Shown here piece by piece: positions 1-7,095 of a DNA stretch of 8,269 nt (positions are counted from its first letter, which is position 1; the number at the start of each line of letters is the position of its first letter). A program made the translations under genes and the position numbers. The DNA comes from Candidatus Saccharimonadales bacterium. Its GTDB lineage: Bacteria; Patescibacteriota; Saccharimonadia; UBA4664; SCTI01. The notes below the pieces were generated by a model. That model was not told the origin of the DNA. It searched no databases and was given only the letters and a program-made list of their open reading frames with translations. Location: assembly GCA_030150485.1 (NCBI GenBank), contig JASLFZ010000043.1:1-8269 (forward strand). The letters run 5' to 3'.

Positions 1-222
1 AAAGAGAAACGTGAAACCGAGGCCAACCGCATTATTACCAGCTTCGAGGGCAGCTCCATCCAAGTGCTCAATGGCCGTTTTGGCCCCTATATCAGCGATG
101 GCAAGAAGAATGCTAAAATCCCCAAAGGCACCGAACCTTCAAGCTTGAAGCTAGCCGACTGCGAGACACTGCTGGCCGCAGCTCCCGCCAAGCGTCCCCG
201 CCGCCGCGTTAAACGGGGCTAA
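1..222 (+). CDS. topA: DNA topoisomerase I, C-terminal end (partial)
   Basis: Reading frame 1 is open from the window edge to TAA at 220-222 and gives 73 residues; the 5' part lies outside the window. The visible piece matches the C-terminal repeat domain of bacterial type IA topoisomerases: a segment reading SSIQVLNGRFGPYISDGKKN, then AKIPKG and a short helix ending in LLAAAP. The G-R-F/Y-G-P-Y-I core is the hallmark of these repeats, which bind single-stranded DNA outside the catalytic core. The protein ends in a very basic tail (KRPRRRVKRG), as is common in TopA, probably for nonspecific DNA or RNA polymerase contact. The full enzyme relaxes negative supercoils. The catalytic tyrosine and TOPRIM domain cannot be checked here. 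The family call is firm; the subtype is not resolvable from the tail. Confidence 0.88.
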   Translation, partial: KEKRETEANRIITSFEGSSIQVLNGRFGPYISDGKKNAKIPKGTEPSSLKLADCETLLAAAPAKRPRRRVKRG

Positions 223-278
223 CACCATCCAATTCTATCTTGTAGAAAACGCCAATTTCTGCTAGGGTTATTGGTAGA

Positions 279-315
279 TTAACCATAAAGTGGCTGTGGT
301 TTAAGCTGCTTTTTT
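279..315 (+). terminator. Weak hairpin plus T6 between topA and the PBP gene
   Basis: TTAACCA (279-285) can pair with TGGTTTAA (297-304) with one bulged T, around an 11-base loop. The stem is followed after five bases by six T (310-315). This resembles an intrinsic terminator for topA, but the stem is A/T-rich and separated from the T-run, so termination would be weak. It could instead be a leader structure for the downstream gene. A second, overlapping pairing (GGTTA 266-270 with TAACC 280-284) competes with it. Confidence 0.3.
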
Positions 316-342
316 AGAAGATGTAATGGGAGTGGTGCGGTC

Positions 343-2850
343 GTGGCTAAACACAAGCGCAAAAAATCAGCTCGTCGGCCAGCCCGGAAGACGACTCAAA
401 AACCGGCCGCCCGACCGGAGCAAAAGCACGCATCCGAGTTTCATGAAAGTCTCGCAGTCATGGCGCCAGCACCCACCCTACCTGCAGTTAACCGACCAAC
501 TTTGCCGAAAATCACTTGGCCGAGCTTGCCCAAGCTTGCCTTGCCAGCTACTGCCCCCGCCATGCCAGGGGCGAGCACCATCCCTTGGTCTGTAGCATGG
601 GAGGATGCCACCGCGCTGCTGCATGACGCGGGGATGTACACCAGCCACGCCCTTGGCCGCATCTTTACCCGTCGCGCCCGGCTGGCTTACAGCGTTGTGG
701 CCTTGGCGGTGGTTGGGGCGATAGGAGTGGCCGGCGCCCAGCTCGCCAGCAACACGCTCTCGAAATACAATAACGTGCTATCAAGCCCCACGCTGCTGCT
801 GAACCAAAAGGATGTTGGTACCACCATTTTGGATCGCAATGGAGTGGTGCTGTTTCAAGGCTATGGCGCCGAAAATCGCCAAAACATTTCTTTTAATCAG
901 ATGCCTACTTCCATTAAGCAGGCTACCCTGGCGGCCGAAGATCCCGGGTTTTATAGCGATCCCGGCTTCTCGTTACGGGGAACCGCCCGCGCAGCCTACC
1001 AAGACATAACCCACCGCGATAGCTCGCAGGGCGGTTCAACCATCACCCAGCAGCTAGTCAAAAATACGCTGCTTAACGACCAGAAGTCGTTGACTCGCAA
1101 GTATCAGGAGGTGGTGCTCTCCGTCGATATGGATCATCGCTATAGCAAAGACCAGATCCTCCAGATGTACTTAAACACCGTGTACTACGGCGAGGGCGCC
1201 TATGGCATCCAGTCGGCGGCTGAGACCTACTTCCATAAACCCGCCAGTGATCTTACTCTCGAAGAAAGTGCCACCCTCGCCGGCCTGCCGCAAAGCCCCA
1301 GCCTGTACGACCCGGCCATCAACCCAGATGCAGCCAAGGGGCGTCGTGATTATGTGCTCGACCGCATGCAGCACCTGGGCTACGCCACCAAAACGGCAGC
1401 TACCCAAGCGGAGGCACAGCCCATGGTAGCTGGCACCGAAAACAGCAGTATTAAGGCGCCTCACTTTGTGTTTTACGTGCTCAGTCTGCTGCAAAAACAG
1501 TACGGCGAAAACATGATTGAGCACGGAGGTATTACCGTCCGCACCACCCTGGACTACTCCCAACAGGTACAGGCACAGGAAATTGTGACGAACCAAGTGG
1601 CGACGCTCGCCAGCCATCACGTCACCAATGGGGGATTGATCTCGCTAGACCCCCATAATGGCGATATCCTCAGTATGGTAGGGAGCGTTAACTACAACCA
1701 ACCCGGGTGGGGTGCGGTGAATACCATGCTCAGCCAGCTCCAGCCCGGCTCCAGTTTTAAGCCGATTGCCTACGCCGAGGCCTTTCTTAAGGGGTGGAGC
1801 GGCGCCACTCAGGTAGAGGATCAGCCGGTATGCTTCCCAATTGCTGGCCAAGCGCCTTACTGCCCAGAAGACTACGATCTGAAATGGCGCGGACCGGTAT
1901 TGCTACGGCGAGCGCTGGCGAACTCGCTCAATATTCCCGCGCTGCACGTGCTGCAGTTTGCCGGGTTGAGCGATACCATTGCGCTGGGCCACGCCATGGG
2001 CCTCCAGGCGCCAAGCCTTGAAGGTGACCCTAATCAGTATGGTTTACCGCTAGTACTCGGGGCCGGCGATGTGCGCCCAATCGATATGGCGGCGGTCTAT
2101 GCCACCTTTGACGAGGGCGGGAAAACGGTGGTACCGCGCGCCATTCTGAGCGTCACCGATAAATACAGTAAGGACATTACCAAGCCGCAGACCACCGGCG
2201 CTGGCAAGCAGGTGCTTGATCCGCGCGTGGCCTACATGCTCACCAATATTTTGAGCGACAATAAGGCCCGCCAGGAAGATTTTGGGGTAAACAACCCGCT
2301 GCAGCTTGATCGCCCAGCCGCCGCCAAAACCGGCACCACCAACAATTTTGATGATAACTGGACCGATGGCTACACGCCCAACCTGGTTGCGGTGGTCTGG
2401 GTGGGGAATAACGATCACACCCCGATGCAGAACGTGGATGGTATTACCGGGGCGGCGCCAATCTGGCACAACTACATGGAGATGGCCAGCGCCGGCACCC
2501 CAGTACAGCAGTTTAGCGTGCCGGCCGGGATGGTGTTTGCGAGCGTTTGTCCAGCTGATGGCGGCCTGGATACCAACCCCAACGACCCCAGCGCCATCGA
2601 CGAGGTCTTTATAGCCGGCCAAGCCCCCACCAAGCCGTGCGGCCAGGTGAGTGGCGCCACCGAAGCTACCCCGGCAGCCACTAGCACGCCGGCGCCAGCC
2701 GCGCCGGCAACTCCTACCACATCTACCACATCGGCTACAAGTGCACCGGGGCAGGGAAGCGGTGGGACCACCCCCACAGAGCCAACCGCACCCACCACGC
2801 CGCCCGTAACAACGCCACCAACAAATCCAGGTAAAAATCCTGGCTCATAA
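343..2850 (+). CDS. Bifunctional class A penicillin-binding protein (PBP1A-like)
   Basis: 835 residues. It should polymerise lipid II into glycan strands and crosslink the stem peptides outside the membrane. The N-terminal 113 residues are basic and proline-rich (cytoplasmic), followed by one membrane segment at about 114-136. The GT51 domain spans about 155-340: catalytic Glu199 (EDPGF), GGSTITQQLVKN from 230, RKYQE 252-256 with the second acidic residue Glu256, and KDQILQMYLN 269-278. The transpeptidase domain spans about 430-710: SSFK 470-473 (nucleophile Ser470), SLN 528-530 and KTGT 662-665. A Thr/Pro/Ala-rich tail (about 770-835) is probably disordered or wall-spanning. The start is GTG with GGGAG at 328-332, ten bases upstream; no in-frame ATG precedes it. 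One oddity is that the His of the usual EDxxFxxHxG motif is Asp206. All four cysteines are extracytoplasmic (497, 507, 736, 766). The family is certain; which paralogue (pbpA, ponA or mrcA) is not. Confidence 0.95.
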   Translation: MAKHKRKKSARRPARKTTQKPAARPEQKHASEFHESLAVMAPAPTLPAVNRPTLPKITWPSLPKLALPATAPAMPGASTIPWSVAWEDATALLHDAGMYTSHALGRIFTRRARLAYSVVALAVVGAIGVAGAQLASNTLSKYNNVLSSPTLLLNQKDVGTTILDRNGVVLFQGYGAENRQNISFNQMPTSIKQATLAAEDPGFYSDPGFSLRGTARAAYQDITHRDSSQGGSTITQQLVKNTLLNDQKSLTRKYQEVVLSVDMDHRYSKDQILQMYLNTVYYGEGAYGIQSAAETYFHKPASDLTLEESATLAGLPQSPSLYDPAINPDAAKGRRDYVLDRMQHLGYATKTAATQAEAQPMVAGTENSSIKAPHFVFYVLSLLQKQYGENMIEHGGITVRTTLDYSQQVQAQEIVTNQVATLASHHVTNGGLISLDPHNGDILSMVGSVNYNQPGWGAVNTMLSQLQPGSSFKPIAYAEAFLKGWSGATQVEDQPVCFPIAGQAPYCPEDYDLKWRGPVLLRRALANSLNIPALHVLQFAGLSDTIALGHAMGLQAPSLEGDPNQYGLPLVLGAGDVRPIDMAAVYATFDEGGKTVVPRAILSVTDKYSKDITKPQTTGAGKQVLDPRVAYMLTNILSDNKARQEDFGVNNPLQLDRPAAAKTGTTNNFDDNWTDGYTPNLVAVVWVGNNDHTPMQNVDGITGAAPIWHNYMEMASAGTPVQQFSVPAGMVFASVCPADGGLDTNPNDPSAIDEVFIAGQAPTKPCGQVSGATEATPAATSTPAPAAPATPTTSTTSATSAPGQGSGGTTPTEPTAPTTPPVTTPPTNPGKNPGS
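2714..2731 (+). repeat. Tandem 9-bp duplication in the PBP tail
   Basis: CTACCACAT occurs twice head to tail (2714-2722 and 2723-2731). In frame this gives the duplicated tripeptide Thr-Thr-Ser in the low-complexity tail. It looks like a slippage product, and such repeats can change tail length between strains without shifting the frame because the unit is three codons. Confidence 0.6.
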
Positions 2851-2853
2851 CCT

Positions 2854-2886
2854 TGTCAAAATAAAGTCAACAAAAAGTTGTTGACA
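2854..2886. promoter_or_regulatory. Inverted repeat and TTGAC boxes overlapping the -35 element (putative operator)
   Basis: GTCAACAA (2866-2873) and TTGTTGAC (2878-2885) form a perfect 8-bp inverted repeat with a four-base centre. The right arm contains the first five bases of the TTGACA -35 hexamer. A further TGTCAA at 2854-2859 is a perfect TTGACA on the minus strand, so three TTGAC-type boxes lie within 33 bp. The two minus-strand boxes are 11 bp apart, about one helical turn. The position suggests an operator whose occupancy would block RNA polymerase. The downstream gene encodes a protein with a sigma region 4 fold that could bind such boxes, so autoregulation is plausible. As RNA it would form a hairpin, but no T-run follows, so it is not a good terminator for the PBP gene. 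Confidence 0.5.
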
Positions 2887-2909
2887 CTAATCAATGCTTA
2901 TTTTATAAT
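2881..2909 (+). promoter_or_regulatory. Perfect-consensus sigma-70 promoter
   Basis: TTGACA at 2881-2886 and TATAAT at 2904-2909 are separated by exactly 17 bp, matching the housekeeping consensus at all twelve positions. Transcription would start near 2916, leaving a leader of about 34 bases before the ATG at 2950. The local A+T-richness contrasts with the GC-rich genes on both sides. It should drive the 2950-3981 and 3996-6782 pair. Such a strong basal promoter combined with an overlapping dyad suggests control by repression. Confidence 0.85.
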
Positions 2910-2949
2910 TTGCATAAAGAAGAAACGATAAGGAACTTTAAGAACAACT

Positions 2950-3981
2950 ATGCCGCAAACTGCAACTGTCACCGAACCTGCCTTTGATTACGCCAAAACC
3001 GCTACCGCAATATTGGCGATTTTGCGCAACGAGCGCGACCGCCAGATTGTCGCCCAGCGCTACGGTCTTGGCTTGCCCAAGCGCCACACGCTGGAAAAGA
3101 TCGGCAGCAGCTTTGGTATCACTCGTGAACGTGTCCGCCAAATCGAGAAGGCGGCTACGGCTAAGCTACGGCAGCAGGCCTCTCCCGAGCTGCTCGAAAT
3201 CGATAGTATCTTAAAGCGCCATCTTGCTGACCAGGGTCAGGTCGGCACGCTCGACGAGATCGCCGATAAGCTCGGTGCTACCACGCCGGCCCAGCGCACC
3301 TACGTAACGTTTTTGGCCACCCTTGCTCCCACCATCGAAGTAATTGAAGACGGCGACCACTACCACGCCGCCCTGGCCGTACTACCGACCTATGATAAGC
3401 GGAAAGTTGCGGCCGTCACCGATTCACTAGTGCGCCACTTGAAAGCTGCCGGCAAGCCAACCGCCATCGATTCACTCCACAAAGCCGCTCCTGGCGACAT
3501 CCCTAAAGAGACGGTGGAGAACATCGCTAAGATTTCCAAGCAGTTGGCCACCCTGGAAGGCCGCTGGGGACTGAGCCACTGGCCCGAGGTCAACCCCCGC
3601 TCTATCCGCGATAAGACCTACCTGGTGTTGCGCAAAAAGGGAGCGCCGCTACACTTTTCCGAGATTGCCGATCGCATTGCTGGCCTGGGCGCCCGCAAGC
3701 GTAGCGTAACCGTGCAGGCGGTCCACAACGAGCTGATTAAAGACCCGCGGTTTGTGCTGGTTGGCCGCGGCATTTATGCGCTCAGCGAGTGGGGGTACAC
3801 ACCCGGCACCGTCGCCGACATTATTGCCGAGGTATTGCGCGAAGAGTCGCCACTCCACAAAGATGAGATTGTGAAGCGGGTGCTTAAGAAGCGCCACGTC
3901 AAAACCACCACCATCGTCCTCAACCTACAAGAAAAGGATCAGTTCGTGCGGGTTTCCAAGGCGACCTATACGCTGAAATAA
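2950..3981 (+). CDS. Sigma-70 region 4 / winged-helix (HARE-like) DNA-binding protein
   Basis: 343 residues, likely a cytoplasmic transcription regulator. Residues about 22-76 match region 4 of primary sigma factors: a 4.1-like helix (NERDRQIVAQRYGL), then the 4.2 helix-turn-helix (TLEKIGSSFGITRERVRQIE). Arg59, Glu60, Arg63 and Gln64 correspond to the sigma-70 residues (R584, E585, R588, Q589) that contact the -35 box. Regions 1-3 are absent, so it cannot open a promoter alone. Downstream are what look like four winged-helix units at about 82-145, 150-212, 216-280 and 285-343. The third (LHFSEIADRI ... GRGIYALSEWG) resembles HARE-HTH/RpoE-delta folds. The start is unambiguous because this is the only methionine in the protein; AAGGA at 2930-2934 lies 15 bases upstream, a long spacing. 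There is no cysteine. It is followed after 14 bases by the ATPase gene, so an operon is likely. The sigma4 call is firm; the target genes and whether it activates or represses are unknown. Confidence 0.85.
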   Translation: MPQTATVTEPAFDYAKTATAILAILRNERDRQIVAQRYGLGLPKRHTLEKIGSSFGITRERVRQIEKAATAKLRQQASPELLEIDSILKRHLADQGQVGTLDEIADKLGATTPAQRTYVTFLATLAPTIEVIEDGDHYHAALAVLPTYDKRKVAAVTDSLVRHLKAAGKPTAIDSLHKAAPGDIPKETVENIAKISKQLATLEGRWGLSHWPEVNPRSIRDKTYLVLRKKGAPLHFSEIADRIAGLGARKRSVTVQAVHNELIKDPRFVLVGRGIYALSEWGYTPGTVADIIAEVLREESPLHKDEIVKRVLKKRHVKTTTIVLNLQEKDQFVRVSKATYTLK

Positions 3982-3995
3982 GGTAAAATAAGGGG

Positions 3996-6782
3996 GTGGA
4001 TCCCATACTTACGATACTGACGACCGTCCTTCAACTAGTAGGGATGGTCTTGTTTAAATATTACGGCTGGGTGGTGGTGGTTGCCATCCTGGCTTATTTG
4101 ATCTGGCAAAATCGCCGCCGCGAGCAGTGGGTGTCCCAAACCGAGCACGTTTTGCTGCGCATTGAGGTGCCCAAAGAGAATGAGAAGAAGGAGCTCAGCG
4201 CCGAACAGATGTTTGCTAGTCTGCACGGTATTTTGCGTCCCAAATCTGATTTGCGGCGGGAGGGTGCCATTCAGGAGCACTTTAGCCTGGAAATCGCCTC
4301 GATTGATAATCAAATCCAGTTTTACGTCTGGACGCCGCGCCATCTTAAAGACTTTGTCGAAGGCCAGATTTATGCTCAGTATCCTGGCGTCCGCATCAGC
4401 GAGGGGGTAGAGGACTACACCAGCCAAGACCTGGGCACGCGGCAGGCCTACACCACCGAGCTCAAGCTCGCTAAAACCGATGTGCTGCCCATCAAGACCT
4501 TTCAATCGTTCGAGGTCGATCCGCTGGCCGGTATTACGGCGGTGCTTGCCAAATTAGAGCAGTCCGGCGAGGAAATGTGGATTCAGGTGCTCGCCCGGCC
4601 GCTCGACGACAACTGGCAGGACAAAGGCCTCAAATACATTGATGATGTGAAGGCCGGCAAAACCTCGCTACCGCTCGAAAACCAGGTGCTCAAGGCGCTG
4701 CTAGCGTTGCTGGGGCATATCGCCAACAACTTTCTAACGGCCTTAGCCTCGCCACCCGGCGAGACCAAGAAAGAAGAGAAGAAGGAAGAGAAGCTTTCGA
4801 CCGGCCAGCAAACCCTTGTAAAGGCGGTTGAGGAAAAAATCACCAAGCTGGGCTACCAGGTGAAAATCCGCATTACCTACCTGGGGAGCGATCCGGTACT
4901 AGCGCGCACCCGAGTGCAGGCGATCGTGGGCGGCTTCAAGCAGTTCAACACCACCAACCTGAACGGATTTACGACCGGCAAGCTCAAAGAGGGGAGCGAG
5001 GGGGTCGATGAGTATCGCGCGCGGCTGTTTATGGATGATGGTTCAACACTTAACATCGAGGAGCTAGCCAGCCTGTACCACCTGCCGCACAAGAGCGTGG
5101 AGACGCCGAGCATGGTCTGGACCACCGTTAAGACCTCCGAGCCACCAGCCAATCTGCCCTCTGAAATTAGCTCGCCAGCGGGGGACGTCAGCCTGTTTGC
5201 CGCTACCAATTTCCGCGGCCAGCAGATTAAGTTTGGCATTAAGCGGATCGATCGCGGCCGCCACCTCTACATCATTGGCCAGACCGGCACCGGTAAGTCC
5301 AAGCTGCTCAACTTACTGACGCTCAGCGACATCTACCACAACCAGGGCATTGCAATCGTCGACCCCCACGGCGACTTTGCCACCGATATGCTCCAGTACA
5401 TTCCCGAGCACCGACTGAAAGACGTCATCTACTTTAACCCCACCGACCGGGATTTTCCGATCGCCTTTAATCCTCTGGAAGTCTACGACGCCTCCTTTAA
5501 AAACGATATTTCCTCGGAAATGGTCGGGGTGCTGAAACGGATGTTCGATTCCTGGGGTCCGCGGCTCGAGTATATTTTGCGGTTTACGCTGCTTGCGCTG
5601 CTCGACTATCCGGACTCCACCATGCTTGGTATCACCCGTATGTTAACCGAGAAAGAGTTCCGTAAAAAGGTGATTAAGGAGATCAAGGACCCGGTCGTGA
5701 AGGCGTTCTGGGTGAACGAGTTTGCCAGCTGGAACGATAAGTTTGCTAACGAGGCGGTAGCACCGGTGCTAAACAAGATCGGGGCGTTTACCGCCAACCC
5801 GTTGATCCGTAACATCATTGGCCAGCCCAAGTCTGGCTTTGACCTGCGCAAAATTATGGATGAGGGCAAGATTCTAGTGGTGAACTTGAGCCGCGGCCAG
5901 ATAGGGGAGGATAACGCCAGCGTGCTCGGTGCGCTGATTGTCACCAAGATCCAGCTGGCCGCCATGGGCCGCGCTAATGTAGCGCTGGAAGACCGCCGGC
6001 CGTTCTACCTGTACGTCGACGAGTTCCAGAACTTTGCGACCGATAGTTTTGCCACCATTTTAAGTGAGGCGCGTAAGTACGCCCTGAACCTTACCGTGGC
6101 CAACCAGTACGTCTCGCAAATGCCCGAAGAAGTGCGCGATGCGGTGTTTGGTAACGTCGGCTCCATGGTGACGTTCCGTGTGGGCGCCGGCGACTCAACG
6201 GTGCTGGGCAAGTACTTCGCGCCCACTTTTGAGCCCGACGACCTTATTAAGCTCAACAACCGCCACATCTTTCTTGATATGAGTATTGATGGTGAGAAGG
6301 CACTGCCGTTTTCGGCTAAGACTCTCAAAATGCCCGAGCCTCAGCAAGACTACACCACCGAGCTGGTTAACCTTTCGCGCGAGCAGTATGCTTCCTCACG
6401 CGAAAGCGTGGAGCGAGATATTAGCGAGTGGACGTTGGGCCAAAGCGCCACCGAGAAGCCATCTGAGGAACAGGACGCCGTTGCCGCTGGTGAACAAAAA
6501 CCGAACAGCGAGTTCTTAGGGGCGCTGAAGAATCCTGAGCCACGGCCAGCGCGGCCGCATCAACCAAGTGGCGGTAGCACCAATCGAAACCGGCCGCGAA
6601 ATGGGCGAGATGGCGGCGAACGATCGAGGCAACCAGAGACGGGGCGGACGGCGGAACGCCAGGAGCGGCCATCTGAGCGCCAGCCGGCTGGAGCCGGTGT
6701 GAGTAGTAGCGTGCGCCAGGCGCCTGAACAGACCTTAAATGCCGGTCAGGCGATTTCGTTGCGGCAGAAGCCGGCGGAGTAG
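3996..6782 (+). CDS. Membrane-anchored HerA/TraG-family P-loop ATPase (putative DNA translocase)
   Basis: 928 residues. Two closely spaced hydrophobic stretches (about 4-20 and 24-37), followed by RRR, anchor the N-terminus in the membrane. Residues about 50-390 form an uncharacterised alpha/beta region split by a charged linker (KKEEKKEEK, 258-266). The motor follows: Walker A GQTGTGKS 428-435, the HerA/VirD4-like IVDPHGDF 454-461, Walker B YLYVDEFQNF 671-680 and ANQY 702-705. This is the layout of hexameric DNA pumps (HerA, TraG/TraD/VirD4 coupling proteins), which move double- or single-stranded DNA using ATP. The tail (about 840-928) is Arg/Pro/Gln/Glu-rich and probably disordered. The GTG start at 3996 gives the full anchor; AAGGT at 3980-3984 is a weak ribosome site overlapping the upstream stop. 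Met17 (ATG 4044) is an alternative that would lose the first hydrophobic stretch. There is no cysteine in the protein. No relaxase or type IV secretion genes adjoin. Substrate and direction of transport are unknown. Confidence 0.88.
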   Translation: MDPILTILTTVLQLVGMVLFKYYGWVVVVAILAYLIWQNRRREQWVSQTEHVLLRIEVPKENEKKELSAEQMFASLHGILRPKSDLRREGAIQEHFSLEIASIDNQIQFYVWTPRHLKDFVEGQIYAQYPGVRISEGVEDYTSQDLGTRQAYTTELKLAKTDVLPIKTFQSFEVDPLAGITAVLAKLEQSGEEMWIQVLARPLDDNWQDKGLKYIDDVKAGKTSLPLENQVLKALLALLGHIANNFLTALASPPGETKKEEKKEEKLSTGQQTLVKAVEEKITKLGYQVKIRITYLGSDPVLARTRVQAIVGGFKQFNTTNLNGFTTGKLKEGSEGVDEYRARLFMDDGSTLNIEELASLYHLPHKSVETPSMVWTTVKTSEPPANLPSEISSPAGDVSLFAATNFRGQQIKFGIKRIDRGRHLYIIGQTGTGKSKLLNLLTLSDIYHNQGIAIVDPHGDFATDMLQYIPEHRLKDVIYFNPTDRDFPIAFNPLEVYDASFKNDISSEMVGVLKRMFDSWGPRLEYILRFTLLALLDYPDSTMLGITRMLTEKEFRKKVIKEIKDPVVKAFWVNEFASWNDKFANEAVAPVLNKIGAFTANPLIRNIIGQPKSGFDLRKIMDEGKILVVNLSRGQIGEDNASVLGALIVTKIQLAAMGRANVALEDRRPFYLYVDEFQNFATDSFATILSEARKYALNLTVANQYVSQMPEEVRDAVFGNVGSMVTFRVGAGDSTVLGKYFAPTFEPDDLIKLNNRHIFLDMSIDGEKALPFSAKTLKMPEPQQDYTTELVNLSREQYASSRESVERDISEWTLGQSATEKPSEEQDAVAAGEQKPNSEFLGALKNPEPRPARPHQPSGGSTNRNRPRNGRDGGERSRQPETGRTAERQERPSERQPAGAGVSSSVRQAPEQTLNAGQAISLRQKPAE

Positions 6783-7028
6783 GGCGTCGCGGGGAAAAGC
6801 GGAGAACCTAGCCGCGAAGCGGCAAAGCGGATGAGGGGCTGGGAGTCAAAGCTCATCACAGCACAGTGTCGCACAATGTATATTTTGCGAACTAGAGTGT
6901 TTACCATAGAAGCTGAATAACTGGACCCCTAATCAACTGTCTTCTATCTGTAAAAGGGACTAATAGCACCTAATTACGGGTACGTACAAACCCTTTGGCC
7001 AGGCCTCTGCCGTGCCTGCAACTACCAT

Positions 7029-7066
7029 GCGTCCCCAATTTCCCTATGTTGTAAATTGCGCTTTTT
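7029..7066 (+). terminator. Candidate intrinsic terminator on the plus strand
   Basis: GCG (7029-7031) and CAATTT (7036-7041) pair with AAATTG (7053-7058) and CGC (7059-7061). This leaves a four-base bulge (7032-7035) and an 11-base loop, and is followed at once by five T (7062-7066). It would end transcripts of the ATPase operon or of a small RNA within the gap. The stem is short and bulged, so efficiency is uncertain. Confidence 0.4.
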
Positions 7067-7095
7067 GATTGTGTACGAGCGTTTATGGGTATCCA

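Noticed and set aside
240..268. TTGTAG-N17-TAGGGT as promoter of the PBP gene
   Set aside because: The spacing is right, but each hexamer matches the consensus at only about three positions; too weak to annotate, and read-through from topA is equally possible.
1171..1620. 149-residue minus-strand open frame inside the PBP gene
   Set aside because: Antisense to well-supported GT51/transpeptidase sequence; no family resemblance, no upstream ribosome site. A shadow frame in GC-rich DNA.
2050..2622. 190-residue minus-strand open frame inside the PBP gene
   Set aside because: Covers the transpeptidase KTG region in antisense; no recognisable domain and explained by codon bias of the real gene.
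2827..2843. CCAGG/CCTGG hairpin at the 3' end of the PBP gene as terminator
   Set aside because: Five-bp stem inside the coding region with no T-run after it; likely chance.
6811..6823. GCCGC-GAA-GCGGC hairpin as terminator of the ATPase gene
   Set aside because: It is compact but has no T-run downstream; kept only as part of the intergenic description.
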